In this document: in pieces, positions 37,400 to 46,307 of the stretch
Numbering within the stretch: the first letter of the stretch is position 1
Layout of the letters: the number at the start of each line of letters is the position of its first letter
Assembly: GCA_963699085.1 (NCBI GenBank)
Contig: CAVOTH010000004.1
Coordinates: forward strand, 124,001-188,000
Direction of reading: 5' to 3'
DNA: 64,000 nucleotides
Origin: Bog-756 sp963699085
GTDB taxonomy: Bacteria > Actinomycetota > Acidimicrobiia > Acidimicrobiales > RAAP-2
Made by a program: the position numbers and the translations under genes
The notes under the pieces: model-generated
Databases searched by the model: none
What the model was told of the DNA's origin: nothing
Seen by the model: only the letters and a program-made list of their open reading frames with translations

Positions 37400-37789
37400 A
37401 TGAACTTCGCCGATGCCGCCGAAGGCATCCGTTCCGCCCTGGCCGCCTATGTACAGGCGCTGGACGACGGTCGGACCGACGACATCGTCGCCACCTTCTG
37501 CCCGGATGGCACCATCGAGATCCCGGGCCTCGGCACCCACGAGGGACACGAAGCCCTCCGAGAGGCGTACGCCCAGTGGACCCCGAAGCGGCCTCAACGT
37601 CATGTCATCGTCAATACCCTGGTCACCTCGTGGAACGAGGAAGAGAGCCGGGCCAGTAGCGACGTCCTGTTCCTCCTGAAGGGGAGGGAGGGGTGGTCCG
37701 TGCAGCTGGTGGGCCGCTATCACGACATCCTCCATTACGCCGATGGGACGTGGCGGTTCCATCACCGGAGGGCGGAGTTCATCGACTGA
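37400..37789 (+). CDS. SnoaL-like/NTF2-fold protein
   Basis: Small alpha+beta protein of 129 residues: helix AAYVQALDDGRTDDIVATFCPDGTIEI, then sheet strands ending WRFHHRRAEFID. It could be a polyketide-cyclase-like isomerase or, because it follows the Rieske alpha gene by 33 bp, a distant substitute for the beta subunit of the oxygenase, which shares this fold. The latter is inference. Confidence 0.82.
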   Translation: MNFADAAEGIRSALAAYVQALDDGRTDDIVATFCPDGTIEIPGLGTHEGHEALREAYAQWTPKRPQRHVIVNTLVTSWNEEESRASSDVLFLLKGREGWSVQLVGRYHDILHYADGTWRFHHRRAEFID

Positions 37790-37891
37790 CATCGCATCCG
37801 CCCCTCCCGGGTGGGTGCGTAAACAGCGTTCACATCTCAGTAGAGTGTCCGTATCAGAACAACGACAACCGGAGCCGAAAGGGGACCACGC

Positions 37892-38722
37892 GTGACCGTG
37901 CTCAAGACCGAGAAGCTGACATCGACGGTGGGCGCACTGGTGGAAGGCGTCGACCGTGACCAGTTGATCCACGACGACGACCTGCCGGAGGCGACGCTCG
38001 AGGCTCTGGAGGCGAACGGAGCCCTGATCTTCCGCGACCTCCACCTCGACGACGAAGCCCAGGTGGCATTCTCCCGCAAGCTCGGCAAGGTGGAGAAGTT
38101 GGGCCACGGGGCCAACCCCGAGATCTTCCTGGTCACGCTGAACCCGGACCGGAACCCGGCGGCGGCATACCTGAAGGGCACGTTCGACTGGCACATCGAC
38201 GGTTGCACCGACGACGTCCCCATCATGGCCACCATGTTGAGTGCCCACGCGGTGGCCGATTCGGGCGGAGAGACTGAATTCGCGAGCTCGTACCAGGCCT
38301 ACGAGGACCTCTCCGATGAGGAGAAGGAGCGCTGCGAATCAGTCCGGGTCGTCCACACCATCGAGGCATCCCAAAGGCTGCAGAATCCGAATCCTTCCCC
38401 CGAGGCCCTCGAGATGATGCGCCAGCGCCCGGCGAAGGAGCACCCGCTGGTGTGGACGCACCGCTCGGGTCGGAAGTCACTCGTGCTCGGGGCGACTGCC
38501 GACTACGTGGTCGGCATGGACCCCGTGGAGAGCCGGGCCCTCCTCGACGATCTCCTGGCCCGTTCCACGGTCGCCGAGCGCGTCTATCGGCACGAATGGA
38601 AGGTTGGCGACGTGGTGGTCTGGGACAACCGCGGCGTCCTTCATCGCGCTCTTCCCTACGACCCGAACTCACCCCGGGACATGCACCGCACGACCTTCGC
38701 GGGTGATGAGCCGATCCAGTGA
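37892..38722 (+). CDS. TauD/TfdA-family Fe(II)/2-oxoglutarate dioxygenase
   Basis: Dioxygenase of 276 residues. The facial triad is His101-x-Asp103 (WHIDGC) with His251 (GVLHRA), and Arg262/Arg266 near MHRTTF would bind 2-oxoglutarate. GTG start. The stop overlaps the SDR start as GTGA-type coupling (38719-38722). It oxidises or demethylates a carboxylated small molecule; substrate unknown but presumably of the same catabolic route. Confidence 0.92.
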   Translation: MTVLKTEKLTSTVGALVEGVDRDQLIHDDDLPEATLEALEANGALIFRDLHLDDEAQVAFSRKLGKVEKLGHGANPEIFLVTLNPDRNPAAAYLKGTFDWHIDGCTDDVPIMATMLSAHAVADSGGETEFASSYQAYEDLSDEEKERCESVRVVHTIEASQRLQNPNPSPEALEMMRQRPAKEHPLVWTHRSGRKSLVLGATADYVVGMDPVESRALLDDLLARSTVAERVYRHEWKVGDVVVWDNRGVLHRALPYDPNSPRDMHRTTFAGDEPIQ

Positions 38723-39503
38723 GTGACACCGGTGCCGCCCCCGGCACCCGGGATCTCCAAGGAAAAGTCGTCGTCGTAACGGGTGGCGGCTCGGGGATCG
38801 GTCTGGCCATCAGCGTCCGGTTGGCCGCCGACGGAGCCGCCGTCGCCGTACTGGACCTCAATGCGGCATCAGCCGAAAAGGCCGCCGCCGCCATCACCGA
38901 GGGGGGCGGCACGGCGATCGGTGTCGAGGCCGACGTGACCGATCGGGCCGCCGTCGAAGCGGCCGTGGACCACGTGGCCGAAAGCCTTGGTGCCCCCACG
39001 ATCCTCGTCAACAACGCCGGGCTCGAGCAGTTCGGCCCGTTCCTCAAGATCGATCCGGAGACGTGGCAGCGGGTTCACACGGTGAACCTCACCGGCACCT
39101 ACCACTGTTGTCAGGTGGTGATCCCCCACATGCTCGGGGCCGGCTGGGGTCGCATCGTCAACATCTCCTCCTCCAGCGCCCAGGGCGGTCAGCCCTACAT
39201 GGCCGCCTACGTGTCCTCCAAGGCGGCCGTCATCGGACTCACCAAGTCGCTGGCGCTCGAGTTCGGACCCAAGGGAATCACCGTCAATACCATCCCCCCG
39301 GCTTCATCGACACGCCCATGCTGCGGGCCAACGAGGAAAAAGGCCGTCTCGGCGGACCGGTCGAGGAGCACGAGAAGCGCACACCGGTCCGTCGGATCGG
39401 CCGTCCCGAGGACATCGCCGCAGCGACGGCATTCCTGGTCACCGACGAGGCCTCCTATGTGACCGGCCAAGTGATCGGCGTAAACGGCGGACGTAACACC
39501 TGA
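38719..39503 (+). CDS. SDR family oxidoreductase, frameshifted
   Basis: FabG-like dehydrogenase: TGGGSGIG loop, NNAGLEQFG, VNISSSSAQGG and YVSSK. After TVNTIPP the frame is lost; the expected GFIDTPMLRANEEKG and C-terminal TGQVIGVNGGRNT are in another frame. One base (probably G or C) is missing at 39292-39300 in ccccccgg. Corrected length is about 261. It is coupled to the dioxygenase upstream and is followed after one base by the CMD-family gene. Confidence 0.86.
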
Positions 39504-39504
39504 G

Positions 39505-40083
39505 ATGGGCCGTGTCGAACCACTTCCCCCCGGCGAGTGGCCGCCGGGGATGACCGAAGCCCTCGCCGCACTCCGGCCCCCCAATCCCCGGTACCCGTAC
39601 CCGTCGCGTGACCCGTCGCGACCGAAGGGGCTGAACGCGCTCGGGATGCTGGCCCACCATCCGGAGCTCACCACCGCCTACAACCACTTCAACGGTCACG
39701 TGCTGTTCGCGTCGACAATCACCCCACGCCAACGTGAACTGCTGGTGCTGCGGGTCGCGTTCTTGCGCGATGCGGACTACGAGTGGGCGCAACACGCGGT
39801 GCTGGCCGGGGATGCCGGGATCAGCAGGTCGGAAGTCGAGAGCATCCGGTCGGAGGTCTCGGACGGGAGCTGGTCGTCGTTCGAGGCGGCCCTGTTGACT
39901 GCAGCTGACGAACTGGTGCGGGACGCACGCCTCTCCGATGGCACCTGGTCCACCCTGGCGTCCGAACTCGACACCCAGCAGCTCATGGACCTCGTGTTCA
40001 CCGTCGGCGCATACGACCTATTGGCCATGGCATTCCGCACCTTCGACGTGGAGCTCGACGACGACCTGCGGGACCGTTCCTGA
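39505..40083 (+). CDS. Carboxymuconolactone decarboxylase/AhpD-like protein
   Basis: All-helical CMD-family protein of 192 residues with an RQRELLVLRVAFLRDADYEWAQH core (quoted in part), the Glu-x-x-x-His part of which fits the family's active site but without the CxxC of AhpD. Such proteins act as decarboxylases, hydroperoxide reductases or as uncharacterised members beside catabolic genes. ATG at 39505, one base after the SDR stop. Confidence 0.86.
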   Translation: MGRVEPLPPGEWPPGMTEALAALRPPNPRYPYPSRDPSRPKGLNALGMLAHHPELTTAYNHFNGHVLFASTITPRQRELLVLRVAFLRDADYEWAQHAVLAGDAGISRSEVESIRSEVSDGSWSSFEAALLTAADELVRDARLSDGTWSTLASELDTQQLMDLVFTVGAYDLLAMAFRTFDVELDDDLRDRS

Positions 40084-40090
40084 CCGGGCT

Positions 40091-40588
40091 TCAGTTCGGT
40101 GAGATCCCGGGGGGATCAGTCGCGAGGAGCAAATCCGAAAGCTTCTCCAGTGCCTGCTTGGCGTAGCTCAGCCACATCTTGGTGATGAGCGGCATGACGG
40201 ATGCTCCGATACCTCGGGGATGCAGAGTCCAGTGCCAAGTGACCAAGGTGCCGGTGCCCTTGGACGTGAACTCCCAACGCCCGTCGATACGGTCGATCAA
40301 CGGGCGCATCGGGCCGGTGATCTCGCTCAGCTGGTAGCCGAACGAATGCGGGGCGTCCACAGCCGTGAGCCGCTCGCGCATCGTTCCACCGTCTGTCGTG
40401 ATGACGGTCCTCACCTGTCCGGTCTCACCCCAGGCTCCTATCTGTCCGCGGACGTCCTTGATGGGGGGAAGCAAGGCGTAGCGGCGACAGAAGAGGGCAG
40501 GCAGCGGTGTCGTCAGGGTCCCGTGGAACGCGTGCTGAACGTCTATCGGGATCGCACGCGATTGCTCGATCGAGATGGACCTGGCCAT
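40091..40588 (-). CDS. SRPBCC (START-like) family protein
   Basis: Ligand-cavity protein of 165 residues in the polyketide-cyclase/START superfamily: RAIPIDVQHAFHGTL opening, a strand-rich middle, and a long C-terminal helix WLSYAKQALEKLSDLLL. No catalytic residues are assignable. It converges on the CMD gene, 8 bp between stops, and is followed on the same strand direction upstream by the ABM monooxygenase. Confidence 0.82.
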   Translation of the reverse strand: MARSISIEQSRAIPIDVQHAFHGTLTTPLPALFCRRYALLPPIKDVRGQIGAWGETGQVRTVITTDGGTMRERLTAVDAPHSFGYQLSEITGPMRPLIDRIDGRWEFTSKGTGTLVTWHWTLHPRGIGASVMPLITKMWLSYAKQALEKLSDLLLATDPPGISPN

Positions 40589-40628
40589 GGTTCGATCCTA
40601 TGCATCCCAGAAGGCGGGGCCAGACCGA

Positions 40629-40937
40629 TCAGGTCATCGGGGCGAACCCGTCGCCCGGCGCCTCCACGTGGACGATCTCGGGGACAGCGGCAAGCCAGTT
40701 ACGGAGCTGTTCGCTGGCTGTCTTGAAGTGGTCCGACTGGACGTGTGCCTCGCCGGCCGCCGCGTCCTTGAACGCCTCGACCAGGACGTAGACGGTGGGA
40801 TCGTCCAAACTCCGTGACCACTCGAAGCAGATGTTCCCGGGCTCGGCCCGGGTGGCGGCGGTGAAGTCCGCCACCAGGTTCACCCAGTCGTCGGCGAATT
40901 TGGCTCGTACCTTCTGCTTGACGACGATGAAGATCAC
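40629..40937 (-). CDS. ABM-family antibiotic biosynthesis monooxygenase-like protein
   Basis: Ferredoxin-like-fold protein of 102 residues typical of ABM/YgiN proteins: FIVVKQKVRAKFADDWV, GNICFEWSRSLDDP and VYVLVEAFKDAAAGEAHVQSDHF. Members are cofactor-free monooxygenases of quinones or phenols. GTG at 40937 is the likely start. It ends 41 bp upstream of the SRPBCC gene start; both may form a minus-strand unit. Confidence 0.83.
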   Translation of the reverse strand: MIFIVVKQKVRAKFADDWVNLVADFTAATRAEPGNICFEWSRSLDDPTVYVLVEAFKDAAAGEAHVQSDHFKTASEQLRNWLAAVPEIVHVEAPGDGFAPMT

Positions 40938-41122
40938 GGTGGCGTCCTTCCGGGTATCGGGTGATGACGGTCGGAGTGTAGTGCCGGGCATCTCCGTGAG
41001 GGCCGTCGTTCGACCGCGGCCCGTGTGTTCTGTCGTTTCTGGTGTAGAACTCGCGTCCGATGACCGACAGCCGGGTCGGACGGCCACGAGGCCGTCCTGT
41101 CCCCGAAGATTGAGGAGACCCC

Positions 41123-42103
41123 ATGTACACGATGAGGTTCGACATGCGGGCGCCGGCGAGCGGAGCGCCGACCAGCGATCTGTACCCGGCGGCCCTCGAG
41201 ATGGCGGAGTGGACGGAGGACCGCGGGGCGCTGGCGGTCATCCTGTGCGAGCACCACGGGATGTCAGACGGCTATCTGCCGTCCCCGCTGATCCTGGCCA
41301 CGGCCATGGCGGCCCGCACCACGACCCTGCCGATCATGGTGGCCGCCGTCGTGCTGCCGCTCTATCACCCGGTCCGACTGGCCGAGGAGATGGTGGTCAT
41401 CGACATCCTCAGTCAGGGCCGGGTGAGCTACGTGGCCGCCATCGGCTACCGGCCCGAGGAGTACGCCATGCATGGAGTCGACTTCCACCGGCGGGGTGCC
41501 ATCGCCGAGGAGAACCTCGGGTTCCTGCTCCGGGCCAAGTCGGGGGAGCCCTTCGAGTACGAAGGCCGGACGGTCCGGGTCACCCCACCCCCGATCACGC
41601 CGGGCGGCCCGGTCGTCGCATGGGGCGGGGGGAGTGTCGCCGCCGCCCGACGGGCCGGACGACACGGAATCGGTTTTCTCGCCCAGCGCGGTGGTCCGGC
41701 GCTCGAGGATGCCTACCGCGCAGAGTCGGTGGCGCACGGCCACGAGCCCGGCATGTGCCTGCTTCCCGAGGACGACTCGACCACCGCGTTGTTCGTCGCC
41801 GAGGACGTGGAGCTCGCGTGGGAAGAGCTCGGCCCTTACCTCATGCACGATGTCACGATGTACGCGGCGCTCAACGAGGGGGCGCCCCACAGCGCGTCGT
41901 TGAGCGCCGCTACCTCGGTCGAGGAGCTGCGGGCCGAGAACACCAGCCACCGCATCGTCACGGTGGATGAGGCCGTCGCCATGGTCCGGGCGGGAATGCC
42001 ACTCCAGCTCCATCCTCTGATCGGCGGACTGCCCCCCGAGATCGGCTGGCACTACCTGCGGACCGTGGTCGACCAGGTGATGCCCGCGGTGACGGCCGGG
42101 TGA
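41123..42103 (+). CDS. LLM-class flavin-dependent oxidoreductase
   Basis: Luciferase-like TIM-barrel enzyme of 326 residues: MRFDMRAP opening, AVILCEHHGMSDGYLPSPL, YHPVRLAEEMVVIDILSQGR and VAAIGYRPEEY. It uses FMN or F420; neither can be chosen from the sequence with certainty. It diverges from the ABM gene and closes the enzymatic part of the island before the transporter. Confidence 0.9.
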   Translation: MYTMRFDMRAPASGAPTSDLYPAALEMAEWTEDRGALAVILCEHHGMSDGYLPSPLILATAMAARTTTLPIMVAAVVLPLYHPVRLAEEMVVIDILSQGRVSYVAAIGYRPEEYAMHGVDFHRRGAIAEENLGFLLRAKSGEPFEYEGRTVRVTPPPITPGGPVVAWGGGSVAAARRAGRHGIGFLAQRGGPALEDAYRAESVAHGHEPGMCLLPEDDSTTALFVAEDVELAWEELGPYLMHDVTMYAALNEGAPHSASLSAATSVEELRAENTSHRIVTVDEAVAMVRAGMPLQLHPLIGGLPPEIGWHYLRTVVDQVMPAVTAG

Positions 42104-42480
42104 CCCACCTGCACTATCCCCGGACCGACGCGCCTGTAAGACTGACCCTGTGGATTCATGGTCTGGCGTCCAGGTCGATGGGGAAGGGGAGGTGACCCCT
42201 GCCGGAATACCCATTCTTCAGGGTGGTCGGTGGCGCCATCCCCACCGCTGGTGGGTCCGGGCCGATCGTGGGTCGGATCGGCCCACGAAGGGTGGAAACG
42301 AACCTGCCCACCAGGGGCAAGAGCGCTTCCCATATTTGATATACGGTGTTCTGTCTCGGAAAGAACGTGTACGAAGGCTGTCGACGGTCGGGCCGATGGT
42401 GGCGTTGACCGGATGAACGGGTAGCCGACCCCTCTTCATGTTGGACGGGGGGACGATCGGCGCCACAGGGGGACTTCGAG
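42104..42480. promoter_or_regulatory. Intergenic region before the Liv-type transporter
   Basis: This 377-bp gap probably holds the promoter of the transporter operon. It contains a 9-bp inverted repeat (42259-42284) and an AT-rich segment, ATTTGATATAC near 42336, that could be a -10 region. No copy of the catabolic operator was seen. Confidence 0.4.
42259..42284. repeat. Inverted repeat, GGGCCGATC-N8-GATCGGCCC
   Basis: Perfect 9-bp arms with an 8-base loop. It has no T-run, so it may be a hairpin terminator of the preceding LLM gene of the kind common in GC-rich actinobacteria, or an operator of the transporter operon. Confidence 0.5.
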
Positions 42481-44535
42481 TTGCTGCAATTTGTGATCGC
42501 GGGATTGGTGCTCGGCGGGATCTACACGATCGCGTCCGCGGGCCTGGTCATCACATACACCTCGTCCGGCATCCTCAACTTCGCCTTCGGCGCCATGGCC
42601 TACGTCATCGCCCGCCTCTACTACTACCTCCACACCCAGCAGAACTGGAGCATCCCGGCTGCCGGCGCCGTGTCCATCCTGATCGCGGCGCCCGTGCTCG
42701 GGGTGATTCTCTACGCCATCCTCTTCCGCCACCTGCGCCTCTCCTCCCCGCTGATCAAGGTGGTGGCCACCATCGGGCTCTCGGTCGCCCTCCCGTCCCT
42801 GGCCACCCTCATATTCGGCAGCGCCGCCATCCAGCAGGCGCCGGGGCTGGCCCCCGAACCGGTGCGGGTGTTCCACTTCCTCGGCGTACCCGTCACGCTG
42901 GACCAGGTCATCGTCTACATCAGCGTCCTGGTCATCGTGGTGGCCGGAGCGCTGGTGCTCAAGTACAGCGATGTCGGACTGAAGGTGCGGGCCATGGTCG
43001 ACTCGACGGCCATGACCGATCTGTCCGGCACCAACCCGACGGCCATTTCGATCGGCGTATGGGCGGTGAGCACCTTCCTCGCCGGGCTCACCGGGGTGCT
43101 GGCGGCACCCATCATCGGGCTCGACCCCATCAATTTCACGCTGCTCATCGCCGCCTCGTTCGCCGCCGTCATCGCCGCCAAGCTCCGCAGCCTGCCCATC
43201 GCCGTGGCGGTCGGGCTCCTGATGGGCGTGGCCACCTCGCTGTTCCAGCGGTACCTGCCGCCGGCCAGCGCCTGGACGAGTGAGATCATCGACGCCGTCC
43301 CCTTCGTCGTCATCGCCGTGGTGCTCGTCTACAACCTCATCCGCGGCGGCCGGGTGGGGGAGACCGAAGGGTGGGGCGGGGCCCTGGACCGGGCGATCGC
43401 CCCGCAGGGTGAGAGCAGGCTGGCGGCCTCGACGTCCACCGTCGTCGATACCGCCTCCCTCAACTTCTTCGGGCGGTACGCGGGTCCGCTTGCGCTGGTC
43501 GCGGTAGCAGCGGTCCTGCCCCTGTTGTTGGGCGGATTCTGGGTGGGACTGACCTCCCAGGCCTTCGCCTTCGCTGTGATCTTCCTCTCGTGGACGCTTG
43601 TCACCGGAGAGGGCGGGATGCTCTGGCTCTGCCAGATCACCTTCGCCGGCATCGGGGCCCTCACCACGGCCGAGTTCGCCAACCACCAGGGTTGGCCCGT
43701 CCTGGCTGCCGTGATCGCCGGCGGGGATCGTCGCCATGGGGCTCGGCGCCCTCATCGGATTCCTGAGCATCCGCCTCGGTGACCTGTACGTGGCCTTGGT
43801 GACCCTGACCTTCGGGCTGCTCATCGAGAATCTCGTGTTCACCTTGCCGACCTTCGTGAACCAGGGCCTCGGGGTGACCCTGAATCGCCCGGACTTCGCC
43901 AGCTCGGACATCTCCTACGCCTACCTGTGCCTGGTCGCTTTCGTGGTCGTGTCCCTCTTCATCGTCAACCTCCGCCGTTCCACCACCGGGCTCGCCCTCA
44001 ACGCGGCCCGATGGAGCGAGGCCGGTGCCCGGACATCCGGGCATCGCTGTGGTCCAGATGAAGGTGCTGGCCGGGGCCATAGCCGCCTTCATCGCCGGAG
44101 TGGGCGGCGGGCTCCTGGCCGTGTCGCAGTCCACAGTGGTGCCGAGCGAGTTCGCCACCTTCGCCGGGATCGTCTGGTTCGCCGCGCTGGTGACCATCGG
44201 CATCCGCTCCACCGCCGCCGCTCTGGTGGCGGGGCTCGCCTTCGTCATGCTCCCGGCGATCTGCCAGGCCTACCTCCCGACGTGGACGGCCAACGTGCTG
44301 CCGGTGGTCTTCGGTATGGGCGCCATCTCGGCCGCCAAGTTCCCGGATGGGGTCCTGGCCGAGCAGAGCCGCCGCCTGCGGCAATTGCTCGAGCCGGGTG
44401 GCCCCTGACAGCCTGGCCGACGACCATTTTGCGGAAGAGGTCCAGGCCGGGGTGGTCGAGGCCGAGACCGGCAGCACCGGGACCGAGCCCGAAGCCGTCA
44501 GCGTGCTCCCCGGCGTAGCGGGTAACGCACCGTGA
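42481..44535 (+). CDS. Fused LivH-LivM branched-chain-type ABC permease, frameshifted
   Basis: One long permease carrying both membrane subunits. The LivH half (LVLGGIYTIASAGLVITYTSSGILNFAFG, shown in part) runs to about residue 290; a linker with EGWGGALDRA leads to the LivM half (WTLVTGEGGMLWLCQITFAGIGALTTA). Frames break at 43722-43726 (one extra G), about 44020-44040 and about 44395-44405. The final frame, HFAEEVQAGVVEAETGSTG, ends at 44535 and overlaps the ATPase GTG, which supports the corrected full length of about 684 residues. TTG start. Confidence 0.82.
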
Positions 44536-45398
44536 CGGCCATCGCCACCGATACCGGTGCGACAGGGGGCAATCGTGAAGGCGCGGCTCCCCCCGCCCTC
44601 TCGGCGGACAGCATCACCGTGCGTTTCGGAGGACTGACCGCGCTGTTGGATGTGTCCCTGGACGTCCGACAGGGGAGCATCGTCGGCCTGGTCGGGCCCA
44701 ACGGCGCCGGCAAGTCGACGCTCCTCGCCGTGCTGTCCGGACTGCGCACTCCCGACGAGGGGACGGTACGCATCCAGGGCGACGACGTGACCGGCATATC
44801 CGCCCGGCGTCGGGCGACCATGGGCGTGGCCCGGACCTTCCAGCAGCCGGAGCTGTTCATGGGACTCACCGTCCGCGAGCACCTGGTGCTCGCCTACCGG
44901 GCCCGGGTCACTCCCCACCGGATGTGGCGGGACATGCTCGATCCCCGAGCCTTGTTCCGCACCTCCGCGGGGGAGACCGAGAAGGTCGACGGGCTGCTCG
45001 AGCTCCTCCACCTGACCCACGTGGCCAAGGCTCCGGTGGCCGCTCTGCCGCTAGGGGTCATCCGGCTCGTCGAGGTGGGGCGCGCCCTGGCCAGCGAGCC
45101 GCGGGTCCTGCTGTTGGACGAACCGCTGTCCGGACTCGACATCCACGCCTCGGAGAACCTGGTGACGGTGTTCGGAGAGATCGTCAAGCAGAGCAACGGC
45201 GGGCTTTCGGTGGTCATGGTGGAGCACGACGTCGCGGCCGTTCTGGCCCTGTCGGACTCGGTGGTGGTCCTCGATTTCGGGCAGCGGATCGCCGTCGGCA
45301 CCCCCGAGGAGGTCCGCAGCGACCCGGCGGTGCGCACCGCCTACCTCGGCGATGTGGAGGCACCGACGCGCGACGGCCACCGAACCGGCAGCGACTGA
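44532..45398 (+). CDS. LivG-like ABC transporter ATPase
   Basis: ATP-binding subunit of 288 residues. Walker A GPNGAGKST at residues 55-63, Q-loop in TFQQPELF, a degenerate signature (ALPLGVIRLVEVGRAL in place of LSGGQ) typical of LivG relatives, Walker B VLLLDEPLSGLD and switch His in VEHDV. GTG start overlapping the permease stop. Energises uptake with the LivF-like partner. Confidence 0.92.
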   Translation: MTAIATDTGATGGNREGAAPPALSADSITVRFGGLTALLDVSLDVRQGSIVGLVGPNGAGKSTLLAVLSGLRTPDEGTVRIQGDDVTGISARRRATMGVARTFQQPELFMGLTVREHLVLAYRARVTPHRMWRDMLDPRALFRTSAGETEKVDGLLELLHLTHVAKAPVAALPLGVIRLVEVGRALASEPRVLLLDEPLSGLDIHASENLVTVFGEIVKQSNGGLSVVMVEHDVAAVLALSDSVVVLDFGQRIAVGTPEEVRSDPAVRTAYLGDVEAPTRDGHRTGSD

Positions 45399-45449
45399 GG
45401 AGGCAGTGCTCAGGACGGCATCGGCGGCGCCGCTGGAGGGGGACCCGGC

Positions 45450-46200
45450 ATGACCGATCCGTTGCTCCGGGTGGAGGGACTCGACGTCAGCTACGGACCG
45501 TCCCAGGCGCTGTTCGGGGTCTCACTCGACGTGGCCCCGGGCTCCGTCCTGGCCGTCCTGGGGGTCGAACGGCGCCGGCAAGAGTACCTTCGCCCGTGCT
45601 ATTTCCGGACTCGTTCCGCCGACCACCGGCCGGGTCACCTTCGACGGGCAGGACATCACCAAACTCCCTGCACACCGCATTCGCCGTTTGGGTCTGACCT
45701 ATATCCCCGAGGGTCGGGGGATCTTCCCCCGGCTTTCGGTGACCGACAACCTGAAGATGGCGGTGGCCCAGGAGCCTCGCGCCGAGCGCTCGGTAGCGAT
45801 CGAGCGGGCCATCGAGCGATTTCCCGTGCTGGGCAAGCGCCCTTCCCAGCGGGCCGGCAGCCTGTCGGGCGGTGAGCAGCAGATGCTCGCCCTCGCCCGG
45901 GCGTTCGCCGTGTCGCCCAAACTGGTCATCGCCGATGAGCTCTCGCTCGGCCTGGCGCCGTCGGTGACCGAGTCGGTGTTCCAGAGTCTCGACGAGGCCA
46001 GGTCTTCGGGCATGACCATCGTGTTGAGCGAACAGTTCGTCCACCGTGCGCTCAAGATGGCGGACAACTGCGTCATCCTCACCCGGGGCCGGGTCGGCTG
46101 GGCCGGATCGGCATCCGAGGCCGGCCAGGAGGTCCTGGATCGCTACCTGGGTGAGGCGGAGTCCGATCGGCCCCCCGTGGCGGCGGGGGCGGGCGAGTAA
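45450..46200 (+). CDS. LivF-like ABC transporter ATPase, frameshifted
   Basis: Second ATPase, about 250 residues. The frame is lost inside Walker A at 45559-45563, where an extra G in ggggg hides the expected SNGAGKSTFARAISGL. The other frame continues with YIPEGRGIFPRL (Q-loop), SLSGGEQQMLALARAF (signature) and VIADELSLGLAP (Walker B), and ends at 46200. A GGAGGGGG site precedes ATG 45450. Confidence 0.88.
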
Positions 46201-46307
46201 CCGGCGCCACCCGGCCACACTGCGACCGTAGTGTCCGGCGGTCATCACCGTCCCCGTCCGGCGTGCTTTCCATGAGTTGCCACATCCGTAGTCACTAGGG
46301 AGGAAGA

